Shown here in pieces: positions 35,889 through 46,386 of a stretch of DNA of 64,000 nt (position 1 is its first letter; each line of letters begins with the position of its first letter). The stretch is from Cryptomeria japonica (Eukaryota > Streptophyta > Pinopsida > Cupressales > Cupressaceae). A program made the translations under genes and the position numbers. The notes below the pieces were generated by a model. The model searched no databases. It was not told where the DNA came from and worked only from the letters and a program-made list of their open reading frames with translations. The DNA is taken from NCBI RefSeq assembly GCF_030272615.1, contig NC_081406.1, positions 191,217,891-191,281,890 on the forward strand. Reading direction: 5' to 3'.

Positions 35889-37131
35889 TGTAAAGCGGAA
35901 AAATTGAACCCTAGTTGTTCCTCCCCTCCCCGACTCCAAGGAGAGAGAAGGGAGGTCACTAGGGTTGATGGTTTTCACTTAGGGGAGACTTTACATTCAA
36001 AAGAGGGGTTGAAACCCACAAGATCCAAACCCACACAATGCAAGATTGGATTATAAATAAGTTTCAAGGGTTGAGACATCAAGGATACCCTCTTTTGTAA
36101 AGAATGTAGATAGGATGATTGAACTAAGAATGCATGTAAAGTAGGAAAGATTCACTTATAAACAGAGATAGGGATATAGGATGAAGCTACAGACCTGGAA
36201 TTAGCAGTAAAATGTCGAGACGGTGCTATTCTGCAAATTTGAGTGAAATTTGATGGGACGATGGCGCCCGACGTGCACACGGTCCTCCGAAAAATCCGCG
36301 AAACGAAGGTGGATCTGTTCGTCTCTGCACAAGGATTCCAGATCTTCAATTACAGCCACGTACCTGCAACCTACACACAGAAAAGAGAGGATGATTGGGG
36401 GGTTAGGGATGAGGGGTTTGCCTTTAGGTCAAACCCTAGTTTTGAAATTAACCAAGAAATGAGAATGCTGTAAATGTAAACAAGTACTGATACCTTGTTG
36501 TAAGAATGTTTGTATTCTTACATGCGAAGGTGTAATGTATGTAGTATGTTGTATGTTGTATGTGATCTCCTCTTCAATGGTTGAATCCTTGTCTTGAATG
36601 TAACACTTAGCCTTGAATGGAGACTTAGAATGCTCAATTGCTTGAAGGAATGCTTGAATGCTTGAATGTTTGAATGTTTGAATATCGCTTCTGCCTTTTG
36701 CCCACATATCTTCCTCCTCCTTTTGAGAGGGGAAATGCAGTTTATATACTTGTCAATTAGGGTTGATAGACTGATTTTTTAGACCTTGGGCCGACTAGGA
36801 AACATTATTTTCCAATTTGCAAACTTAAAGACCCGATGCCCAAAAGGGACCGGGCCCAAAATAGGGCGAGGGACCAGGGCGCTGGGCGCCATGGTCCTGG
36901 GGGACCAGGGAACTGGGTGCCCTAGTCCAGAAGGACCAGGGCGTTGGGCGCCATGGTCCCACCTCCCAGGACAGCAGGGTGCAAGGAGGGATCAGGCCAG
37001 GGTGTAGAAAAATGCAGTTTTTGGTGTTATAAATAGGTTTCGGGGTCTCCATTCAGGTTCAACGTTGCGCCACCATCGTGAAGACCCAAATGCAGTCAAA
37101 ATTGCAAGTGTCACAATTTTAGGACGCTATA
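35889..37131 (-). repeat. 5' LTR of the gag-only element (right copy)
   Basis: It begins TGTAAAGCGGAAAAATTG and ends GGACGCTATA, aligned along its whole length with 29257-30514. A short stretch present in the left copy (an extra TGTAAATG-type repeat near 29840) is missing here. Most differences are C/T or G/A. Confidence 0.92.
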
Positions 37132-37136
37132 GTAAC

Positions 37137-38122
37137 ATGATTTGTCTTTGTTTCTCCTATACTTATGCTTGTTCTGATAATCATGGTTAGGCCTAATCTA
37201 GCTCTTTCTTCAAATCTTGAACTCCTTTCAGGACATGTAGATGTAAAATGACGTATCTTATTGCATGCAAAGCATTTAAAAGGTGATTTTCCTTCATACT
37301 TAGTTCATGTCGGTCCTTTAGGTACTCTTCTAGCAAATAAGGCTTCAAGATGCTCAAACTCTTCATCTTCTTTCTTCATATCCTCTAGTTCCTTGCATAT
37401 AAAGATTTCTAATCACTCTTGCCAGTAGATGATGTAGATGCATGAAAAGCAAGTTCAGATTTCACAGCTCCAAAAGGTCCAAATTCCTCAAGCCCAAAAG
37501 AAGATAACTTCCCAACCAAGGTATCCCTATTAACGGAGGTGTTTTCCATAGTTCTCAGATCATTAATTGCAGTAGCCTTCATCTTATTAGCCAGTGGCTA
37601 AGCTCTTAGTACTTTAGAAGCTATTTAATCTTCGCTCAGAGATATACCACAACATTAAATTCCCAAAACAATCTCATTAACTCTCTCCATAAAAGCAGTA
37701 ATCCTTTCATCTTCTTCCATCTTCAAGTTCTCATACCTCACCCAGTAACCATCAAGTTTAGCAATTTTAACAGTAGGGTCAGCTTCATTCAGAGTCTCCA
37801 ATTTATCCCATATAGCCTTTGCAGTTGATTAGTAAGTTAGTCCCATTATTTGCTGATCAGAAAGTGCACACAAAAGGGCTTCTCTAGCTATATAATCATT
37901 CTCAAGCTCCTTATCTAGGCCTACCAAAGGAGCATTGCTAGAGGCCAGATTAAATGATGTAACACCATTCTCAATGATCTCCCAAATCTCCTTTCCAAGA
38001 TAAATTAGATGAGTCTTCATTTGAATCTTACATACCCTATAATTTGTTCCATCAAGCCTAGGAATTTCTCTCTGGAAAATAGTTGCAAATGTATTTGATG
38101 AACTTGAACTGCTAGATGCCAT
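37137..38122 (-). pseudogene. Copia gag pseudogene with zinc knuckle
   Basis: ATG at 38122 starts a Ser-rich run (MASSSSSSSNTFATIF), then IPRLDGTNYRVCKIQMKTHL and GKEIWEIIENGVTSF, the DUF4219/UBN2-type copia gag start. A frame break and stops follow. Near 37290-37240 the minus strand reads PFKCFACNKIRHFTSTCPER, a CX2CX4HX4C knuckle with Gly replaced by Arg. It packages copia RNA. The gag-only element is inserted just after the knuckle (GTAAC duplication at 37132). Confidence 0.85.
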
Positions 38123-38164
38123 AGGATCTTCCTCAAGCAGTTAAGCTTTTGCAGAGAGGACCAA

Positions 38165-38178
38165 GCTCTGATACCAAT
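38165..38178 (-). other. Copia primer-binding site (initiator Met tRNA)
   Basis: The minus strand reads ATTGGTATCAGAGC directly after the LTR end. TGGTATCAGAGC is the classic complement of plant initiator tRNA-Met used by copia elements. Confidence 0.92.
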
Positions 38179-39430
38179 TGTTAGACAACTCATATAACCA
38201 AAGAACAACTGGGGGGGGTAAATCAGTTGTCACCGAATTATAAACTTTAAACATTCAAAACCTTATTACTAGAACACATAAACTCAATACCGGAATGCAT
38301 AAACCAAATACCAGAATAATTGATATAGTGATTAAACATAAACATAAATCACAAAACAATTACCATTCATCCAAAACACATGACACCAAGATTTGTGTGT
38401 GGCAAACCCAGTAAAGGGAAAAACCACGGTGGGAAGCCTACCCACGGCCAGATAATACTTCTGCAGTAAGTATGTGATTACAATATGAGGGGCCTACACA
38501 TGCAGGAAGGCCAACAGCCTAGAGTGCACTGCTCAACACAAAAGGAGCCTCACTGACTGCAAAATAAATCCAGACTACAATCCAGAAGAAGATTGAACAA
38601 CAAGTATATCATCTTCTATGCTCGCGTACAGTTTTGGCTAAGCTCCATACCGAAGGCATTAAACCTCTCTTACCAACCCAATTCGATCACCTATGATCGA
38701 CCAAAACTTTTGTATATATGATTATAACATTATTTGCACACAGATAAACCTATAACCCACATACCATGATCTATAAAGAGTTCTTACATCATATTTATAC
38801 CAACACGAGACCTAAACAATTAGGTCAGCCACCTAAAAGATAATACAATAAATTCATAATATAAACCCACAATCCAATGATCAACCAAGTTGTCTTAGGC
38901 CAAAAACAATGTAAACCAATCATTAAATCCCATCGGTAATGCATCAGGAACATCCTACAATACGTTACATAAACCGGTCCATATCCTAGATAACACCGGA
39001 CCCAAAACAGGTCACCATAAACCAAATCCAACACTATCAAAGAACTGGAACATAAACAAGATAACCAACAACAACCTAAAATCCATCTAGAAGCTGCACC
39101 AACACCACTTATCATGTGCATCAAAATATCTTCAACAAATCTCTGTTGGTAAAACCCTTACCAGTGACCAAAAGGCTTACTAGAACAAATGATAGCTCCT
39201 GAGTCATCAAATCCTGAACCAACTGATTGTGATACATTTTTGAATAGCATGAATGACAGATCCAAATCAATTCCACAAACCAAATCATACCAGATCATAC
39301 CGAATTGATATCATAAACCAACAACTCTATCAGAACCAACCAAAAACTGGCAAACAACCAAAACAACCGATGTTGCCATCAATGACAAAACATCAATGCA
39401 ACACATAATCAATTCCTCCAAATGCCAACA
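38179..39430 (-). repeat. Copia 5' LTR (right copy)
   Basis: Plus-orientation ends TGTTAGACAACTC and AATGCCAACA, aligned with 22970-24196. Point differences from the partner are frequent along the length, so insertion was older than that of the gag-only element nested within. Confidence 0.9.
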
Positions 39431-42400
39431 CCTGCTTCTTCTTCTAGGAAGACATCTTGGAGGGTCTTAAGTACTCTACCCATTCTGAGATTTGAACATG
39501 AGTAGGCCATTGGTAATGGAGAAAATCTGGCATAATAAGCATATGGTCTTTCCATTTCTTGCTAGTAATTGCTCAAATTTCAACCACAAACTTTAAGAAT
39601 ATATTTTCCAATACAACAACCTGATCTAGGAACATGTTAAAACTTTTAACATGGGTGTCTTTATCTTCCATCAAATGGGAAATGATCCATGAAACCATGT
39701 CTTTATACTCTATTTTCCATTCTTCCAAACTCTTTATAGACCCTCTTTATCAATGAATTGAGGGATTGTCCAATGCTTAATAGTATTAAAGAAGGATAAT
39801 GTTTCTTTTATTCTTCCTTCTTCCTATTCTATGTATTCTATTTCCTTAATAATAGTTTTGATCATTTCCTCTATTTCTTTGATTTCACCAGGTGCATCTA
39901 GATCCCTCTGAGTAACCTCGTGAAGCCTGATCAAATCATAATGAGAGGGCTTCCACCTCCTAGAGAGCTCATCTAATTGTGGCTTATGTTTATCAAATGT
40001 TTCTAACATGTCCAATAGACTATGGTATCCATCGTATACTTCATCACATTTACTAATCACCAAATCAACCCTGTATGTCAGTACTTTCTCTAAAGCATTT
40101 AACACCTGCTTAGGGATTTCTTGTAAAAGAATTTTAGTCGTACTTCTTAATTGGTGATTTTCCTCTACATACTTATCCATTTTTTTTTCTTTTGACACTT
40201 CATCATCCTTTACATCAATTGGTATAGAGGAGGTATCCTTATCTAGTACTAGCGCCTTGCTCTAGTTACTACTCTTTAATCTTTGTAGTCCTTTCTTCAA
40301 AGTAGCATTCTCAAGGTATAGTTGATTGATGGCTCTTTTTCATTTGTGTCTCCCTAGTCTATGCCTCCTCTAATTTCTCTTGAATATGTTTGACCTGGTC
40401 TTTATTAAACATTGCTATGTGCATTAATTTTGTAGCTAATACCAAAGGAGAAATTTTTTCCATTGTTTGCACCACTACCATTCCATCATTTCCTTTGACA
40501 ATGTCAAGTAATTTGGGCTTATGAGGGCCCTTAAAACTCACCCATGTGGCCAAAACTTTATTTTTGGGATTGTAACCTGATCCACTTATCTTCTCATCAT
40601 TATCAAACTCAACAATAAATGTAGGGTCCTCTTATTTTCTAACTTGGTCAAGCAAGAACAAATGTTTGAGAGTTAGCCCTAGAACAATGAGCACATTACT
40701 TTTCTAAACCATCTCTCTAGCTTCTTCCAAGGTACAATTGACCTCATCAAGATTCAACTTTTTGAGTGTTTGCTGAATAACCTCCCCATGTCTAGATTCT
40801 TCAATCCCCATCAAATTCAATCGCTTTTTCTCATTGAAATCGTTCATTTTCATTTGAATCCAAGAGTCCTTGAATTATTGTGTTTTGATAAAGTCTTCAT
40901 CTTCAACAAATATAGCTGATATGTCTTCCCTTTCATCCATAAAATCAATAGGTTCTTCACCTTCCGGACACTGAGCCTTATAGCCATGGACTTCCTCTTG
41001 AGATAATAATGGAGAGCCAGGTGATCTATCAACCACTTCACCTTTACTAATCTCTTTGAGTGCACAAGCAGCTCCTTTAGTATCCCCCTCTCCTTCTGAA
41101 TCATCATAAGGGACTATGGTTACCATCTCATCTTGTGTTTGCCTCTTTAGAGGGGGAGAATTTCATGCATTCTCTCAATTTGAATCATGGATAATCAATT
41201 TTCTATGCCTTTTGGAGGATCAGGATTAACCTCTTATGATACACTGCTTGTAGCTTTTCCATATAGATTCTCAAAATATTTCAAGCACAACTCCGTCCTC
41301 GGTATTTCATGGGTTTGATCATGATGAAAATGTAGTTGCCCCTTCTAGTTTCTTTAATAAGTTCCACTTTTTCCCCCTATGCAAAACATCTTGAGGAGTC
41401 ATGCAATTATGAGCAATATCTTCTACCATGTCAATTTGATGTTTAAATTATTTTATAAAAGAATTAATATAACCTTCAGGGTCATAGACCCTCTCACTTC
41501 CATCCTTTAGACAATATGCTTTCTTTAAATAATCTCAAACTTGTTCAAGGGAACTAGAACCAATAGACAATCCAACATACCTGACTACATGGGTCAAGAA
41601 AGTCCCCTTCTTCCTTGGTCATTCACTTCCTTCTCAAATGAAATCATCTACCAAATAAATTCTAAAAAGGCAACCCTTTTTTATACAAAAACTGGCAACT
41701 GGTGGGGGGCCTTCTTGCATCCATATACCCTAATGAGAGTATGATCATTCTTGAAGATCCAATTAGTGAACTTATGAGTGTGACCCTTTTCTGGGTTGTA
41801 TTCCAATGGCCTGATAAATGTCCTTATCTTAGAAGGAAGCCTTTCAACCTGAACCCCAAGTGCCCTGAATATCCACACAACAAAGGCATCATGAAATGCC
41901 TTGTAATCAAAATCTCTATTGTTCTTGTCCCCTATCCTACACCATAATTGAACTTGAAGTCTTTTTCCCTCACCATCCACAGTAGTTAACTTCATTGTGT
42001 ATCTAAACAAATTTATGTTTTGGAAGAGTATTAAATGACACAGTAGAGAATAATTCTTAAAAGTTCTACTAGTATTCCAGTAAACCAGCTGATTATGCAG
42101 ATTTATTTCAATCTCACTGGCAATATCAAATTTTAGGTTAATGTTAGGGTTTTGGATCCTCATGGACATATACATTAAATTCACTGGCATTCTACTTATA
42201 TGATTATAACCAAAAAATTGACACCAACCATGATACGTTTTCTAAAAGAAATCCATAAATTCGAGTATAGGAAATGGAGCCTTATCATTCACAGCCATTG
42301 GTCTATTATCCTTGCCTCTTTACCTAAAATAAGCTACTTCTTACAGTCCAAGACTCTTTACCATCCTTTAATAATCCACCAAATATCCTTCCCTGTCAAC

Positions 42401-42815
42401 CTTGGTAAGTGTATGCCTATTCAGGCTAAAGCTTTCTTGAATGCATGATCTTGTGATGACCAAAATAAGGTTTCCATCAATTCCCGATTGTTATGGTTTC
42501 TTTTATATAATTAAGGGCCAAGACCTCAATAAGTTCTACATCTATACACACATTTGCCAGTATGACCTTTGGTAAGTCAAGATTCCAGGGGTTGGACAGA
42601 GGAACTTTCTCATCTCTATTATTATAAAAATACTAGAAAAGGGATCTACTAGTGTGAGGAATGTTAGCATCTCTACATTCTCCCCAGGTATCCTAAAAAA
42701 TTATTTTAGTTCCAGTATCTATGGACCCTGGTACTGCATCTAGAAGGGATTTTTGTAAAGGAACCTTGGGTTGTTCATTTTTTCCTACATCCTCCTTCTT
42801 CTTCCTAGGCAATTT
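39431..42815 (-). pseudogene. Family-A degenerate ORF, minus-strand copy, main part
   Basis: This is a diverged full-length relative of the ORF at 6595-10065. Matching blocks in order: VPLSNPWNLDLPKVILANVC (about 42600) with VPMSNPWDLNMAK; FKNYSLLCHLILFQNINLF (about 42060) with FKHYSLLMHLILFYN; LIRVYGCKKAPHQLPVFV (about 41735) with VMRVYGCPQPPHILPKFV; DEDFIKTQ (about 40885) with DDDFIKSN; DPTFIVEFDN and SGYNPKNKVLATWVSF (about 40620-40545) with DPMFRTEFEI and RFNPKSKTVAAW. A helical region QVLNALEKVLTYRVDLVISK (about 40110) and HYQWPTHVQISEWVEYLRPS (about 39520) precede the copia junction. More damaged than the first copy: several frames and many stops. The function is unknown; the last codons are at 22969-22882. 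Confidence 0.75.
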
Positions 42816-43040
42816 ATTTTAAATACAATTCGAGCAGTGGACAAGAAGATGGACTTACTTGTCCAGCTCTTTCTGCAATGCCTAGCTCCCTGGGACTTCT
42901 TACACCAACACAACTCTCACTTTCACACTTCTTCAATGCTCAATTTGCCTTCTGATGTGATTTGAATCGAATTCCAACTCCTTTAATTCAAGTTTTCAAC
43001 ATTTAATTCTTTTTGGGCCTCCACATGTGTGCACTGTCTG

Positions 43041-43048
43041 CTTAAATA
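43041..43048 (-). promoter_or_regulatory. TATA-like box for the minus-strand family-A gene
   Basis: The minus strand reads GGTATTTAAGCAG about 230 bp before the ORF and just downstream of the palindromic array at 43060-43345. Weak by itself, but placed as in the copy at 6433. Confidence 0.3.
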
Positions 43049-43059
43049 CCGTTGATGCC

Positions 43060-43345
43060 ATTTCCCAAACCCACTTTATGAATCCTTGCGAAATGGTGAC
43101 CTTTTCGCCAATTTGCAAGTGATAGTTGATACCCTTCATGAAATAGCTTTGAGTTCGCTATTTTGCAATCCTCTATTTTGTCTTTCATGAAATGGCGATG
43201 TCTTCACTATTTCGCAAATCATTATTTTAGCTCCTTTAAAACAGCGACAACTTTGCTATTTTGCATCCTTCATTTTTAGACTCCATGAACTAGAAAAAGG
43301 TTCGCCATGTCACATCCTTTGTTTTTTTACTCTTCTGAAACAACG
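43060..43345 (-). repeat. Leader E: GCGAAAT..TCGC / GCGA..ATTTCGC palindrome units
   Basis: Four units of about 55-60 bp each contain a hairpin-like motif: GCGAAATGGTGACC / TTTTCGCCAATTTGC (43088), GAAATAGCTTTGAGTTCGCTATTTTGC (given in parts GAAATAGCTTTGA and GTTCGCTATTTTGC, 43141), GAAATGGCGATGTC / TTCACTATTTCGC (43191) and AAACAGCGACAAC / TTTGCTATTTTGC (43239). A weaker fifth (GGTTCGCC, 43300) follows. Core GCGA/TCGC half sites are shared in kind with leaders A-C but the arms differ. Confidence 0.65.
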
Positions 43346-43599
43346 AATACCATATGAACAGAGGTCCTCATTGATTGCACATGCTATTTTAAAATTTGTA
43401 TTGAAGGCTTATGAGGTATGGATTGTGTAAAAATATATAAGGATATGAACAAACCCATGGGATGGTTTTTGGGATAATTAGAATAAATATGCTTCACAAC
43501 ATTCACATTCCAATAATTGGGAATAGACATATCATCCAGGGTATTGTTGTGAAAAGATTTATAAGAAAACTTATGTAGCTTCAACCTTTGTGATCAGCT

Positions 43600-43820
43600 T
43601 AATAAATTAGGGTTTATATCATGGTTAGCGTTGCAATGAGGGTTAGGGTTTATATCATGGTTAGGGTTAGCATTAGGGTTAGGGTTTGGTTTAGATTTAT
43701 TATTATGATTAGGGTTAGGGGTAGAATTATTGTTAGGGTTAGGGTTTAGATTATAATTATAACAGGTTTTGAGTTTACAAATAGGGTTTTGGTTAGCATT
43801 AAGGGTAGGGTTGGAATTAC
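43600..43820 (+). repeat. Interstitial telomere-like tract (TTAGGG/TTTAGGG), left copy
   Basis: GGGTTAGGGTTT-type repeats with interruptions (GGTTAGGGTTAGCATTAGGG near 43658, TTAGGGTTAGGGTTTGG near 43675). A stretch of about 60 bp including TTTAGATTTATTATTATGAT is the reverse complement of 48783-48850, so the two tracts are inverted copies and not independent arrays. Confidence 0.75.
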
Positions 43821-43883
43821 TACTTTCTCTAATCTAGCTCCTATTCTATTTTCTAATGTCTTTTAAAATATGGTCTTGGTTTC
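43821..43883. repeat. 65-bp direct repeat, right copy (left copy 22679-22744)
   Basis: TCTCTAATCTAGCTCCTATT and ATATGGTCTTGGTTTC match the left copy with a few substitutions. It directly follows the telomere-like tract. Confidence 0.6.
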
Positions 43884-44415
43884 ACAACCAAAATTATACA
43901 CAAATTGACCTAAGAATAGACCTAAGACATACCAACACACCATATTCAGTTTTCATCTATCATCCTACACACCTCTCACTTCATCTTCATATTTGTAAGA
44001 TAGATTTGATTTAAGCTTGTACCAAACCTATCATGTATTTGCCTACCAAAATTTCTCACAAATTATCTAGATCTTGTATCCCTTTATCTCTAATTTGTCT
44101 TTTTGCTTGGAAGTTTTCCTTCTCCAAATAGAAATTCAAATTAGCCTATTAGTGGGATATATTAGTTGAGGATTCATAACTACTCCTAAGTTGGTATATT
44201 GCACCTCCTACCTATTGGCTTGAACTCATTAGCCTAATTCAAGTTCAGCATACCAATTAAATCTCAATCATCATTATTTAATCTATCTAGATATACTTTT
44301 GACCTTTTTTGGTTTCACTATCCCAAGTATCAAACCCATCAATCCAAAAATTCAAAAACATCATCCAAGTGTTATAACCAAATCCTACACATAACCTTTT
44401 TCCAAGACATACCTA

Positions 44416-45090
44416 ATCATGTTGGAACTTGGCTCATCTGGTCAAGTTGATTTTAGACAGAGGAATATTGGGCAACTAAGCAGTTTTGAATTGTTGTATG
44501 TTGTAGCTCAGAAGTTAAGGAAGGAAGGAAAAGAAGACAAGCAAGTCATTGAGCAGGCCATTCCAGTTTTGTAGCAACTAGTTCCAAGATACACTGGTCC
44601 AATAGCTAGACCCTCTGGTTAGCTTAATATTTTGACTATACACGTTGAAAAATAGTTCCAAACTCTTAAAATAGATATCAAACCGATAATTAATAGAGAG
44701 ATACAATGTAGCTAGGAAGGTCACCTATGACAATATGATCATATCAGACAAGGTGAAGATGATAGAGTAACTAACAAAGATTGATGAGGCTCTTAATCAG
44801 TGTAGTTGTATATATAGGTCTTGTACTAACACTGGCAAACTTACAACTGACCTGGAGGTAAAAACAAAAGTGGAAAAGGCCGGGTTGGAATATCTCGCTA
44901 ACAATTTTGATGGTACTCAGTCATTGACCAATGCTATTGATGGTCAATTTTTGGTGATAGAATTAGAGATATCAGCCTTGGAGAAAGATATGGACAGGTT
45001 TATCCAATGAGCTAGGGAACTGAGAGGATTGGTAAGTCCCCAGTTGAACACTTTGTTACTTCATAAGCGGGAAAGTTTATAATTGATGAA
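44416..45090 (+). pseudogene. Coiled-coil ORF relic upstream of an LTR
   Basis: One plus-strand frame, with stops, reads LELGSSGQVDFRQRNIGQLS, SFELLYVVAQKLRKEGKEDK, LTTDLEVKTKVEKAGLEYLA, LVIELEISALEKDMDRFIQ and ELRGLVSPQLNTLLLHKRES. The second half has heptad-like spacing. It resembles in composition and layout the coiled-coil C-termini of the relics at 9110-9540 and 55100-55700, but direct homology is not demonstrable by eye. It is the 3' part of an element whose purine tract and LTR follow at 45423-46386. Confidence 0.45.
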
Positions 45091-45434
45091 TAAACCCACA
45101 CTTGCAGACCTAATTGAATAAGAACTTCATACATACATTCTTTAAGGGTTTGTATCTATTTTGGGAACATTGAAAACCATTTGGGATACTTAGGATTTTT
45201 GAAGGGTGCTTACTCGGATATATTCGAGTACATCTAGATCCGGTAAACACATTCTTTTGCCCCACCTTTGTCATTGATGTTAAAAGGGGATTGGTTATGG
45301 TGAATAATGTTAAGGGACATTAGAAGTAATGTATAGCTCAGGGGGAGCAGGGTCAGTTTTAGGAGGAACCAAGATAGCATTCCAATGATCCATTTTCTCA
45401 CATGAGTGTTGGCATCAATGCCAAAGGGGGAGAT

Positions 45435-46386
45435 TATTAGTAATTGACACTCATCTAGTTTAGTTGTGTTGTCATTGATGGCAACACACATTATTTTGGG
45501 TTGGACACTTAACCAATACTCACCGGTATTCATGATTCAGCAACCGACATTCAAGTCATCCGACAGACAAGGGAAACCAACAAACCAGGAACTGATATAT
45601 GAGGCCGACATAGGAGATTGATCCAGTAGGTCTACATGGCAACAATCAGCGGAACCGGTCACAAAGTTTAATGTATTTATTTTTGTCTAGGCCGACATGT
45701 AAATAAATTGTAATATCATTGTAAACTGACATAAGGCATTCATGTTTATGTTTGGGAAGGGTATTTAAGTCAGTTCGATTAGGTTATTTTGGATACATAG
45801 ACAAAGAGAAGGAATATATAGTGGTGTGATATTGTGTGAGAAATATTGATTGACTAAATGCGAATATAATATTTTTTAGTCAGTCTTGATTATTGGTTTA
45901 GACATTTGGAATGTGAAGTAAGTTACTGGTCAAGGAGGACACAATGAAAACTAATATAGACAGTGCTTGAACCCAAACTCATCTAGCATAGAAGATGCAT
46001 TCTCTGAGTTTAGAATTTTGTTTGTAAACCAGTATTTAGTGTTTGTAGTCAGTGATGCTCCTTTTGTGATGAGCAGTACGCTCTAAGTTGTTGGCCTTCC
46101 TACATGTGCATGCCCCTATTGTAATATTTATTCATTTGGCCAGTGGATAGATATTGTGGGTCACCAATCCCACCGTGGTTTTTCCTCTTTAAGGTTTTCC
46201 ACGTATAAATCTCTGTGTTATGATGTATGTTCTTGTGGTGGCATCATTTCTACTTACTATTATGGTCTTTTATGGTTACCAGTTATTAAATTACTTTGTT
46301 AATAAGGTTAAAATTGATTTTACCGATAGAATATTGATTCACCCCCCCCCCCCCCCCCCCCCTCAGTGTTCTTGGATTCCAACAAA
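45435..46386 (+). mobile_element. Copia-type 3' LTR with preceding purine tract
   Basis: GCCAAAGGGGGAGAT (about 45423-45434) is a purine tract like that of the copia at 24197. It is followed by TATTAGTAATTGAC, probably a decayed TGTTAG start, and the segment ends GGATTCCAACA at 46386. Inside are 'CACCGTGGTTTTTCC' and 'AGGTTTTCCACGTATAAAT' (about 46172-46208), boxes also found in the segment at 24685-26127 and, reversed, in the 22970/38179 LTRs. A run of 21 C residues at 46342-46362 lies at the place where related LTRs have CACCCC..CTCTCAG. No 5' partner was found. Confidence 0.65.

Larger units (their letters stand above)
29257..37131 (-). mobile_element. Complete LTR retrotransposon with gag but no polymerase (TR-GAG/non-autonomous type), minus strand
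   Basis: LTRs 29257-30514 and 35889-37131 are flanked by the 5-bp duplication GTAAC (29252-29256 and 37132-37136). Ends are TGTA...TACA (right copy ends TATA by one change). The 5.4-kb interior has one long ORF region (34704-31294) with gag, a zinc-finger-like motif and a retropepsin-like region. I find no RT, RNase H or integrase in it. It must have moved using enzymes of a related Ty3/gypsy element. It sits in the copia gag-to-protease junction, where removal joins the ZnK region to FVDEEGVTDSDD. Its LTRs are much more alike (by eye roughly 4-6% different) than the copia LTRs, so it is the younger insertion. Confidence 0.93.
22970..39430 (-). mobile_element. Ty1/copia retrotransposon, minus strand, carrying two younger insertions
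   Basis: Two LTRs (22970-24196 and 38179-39430) bound an internal region with gag, protease, integrase, RT and RNase H in copia order on the minus strand. The primer-binding site and purine tract lie at the expected inner edges. The site was the end of the family-A ORF: the right flank is CCTGC (39431-39435) and the left flank CCTAT (22965-22969), which I read as a 5-bp target duplication whose left copy has changed at two bases. Inside are a solo LTR (24685-26127) and a 7.9-kb LTR element (29257-37131). Without these the element is about 7.1 kb. In-frame stops in all coding parts show it is dead. Confidence 0.92.

Noticed and set aside
36786-37007. Gly/Pro-rich frames in the LTR (also near 30240)
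   Set aside because: They come from GC-rich short repeats within both LTRs and lie outside the coding interior.
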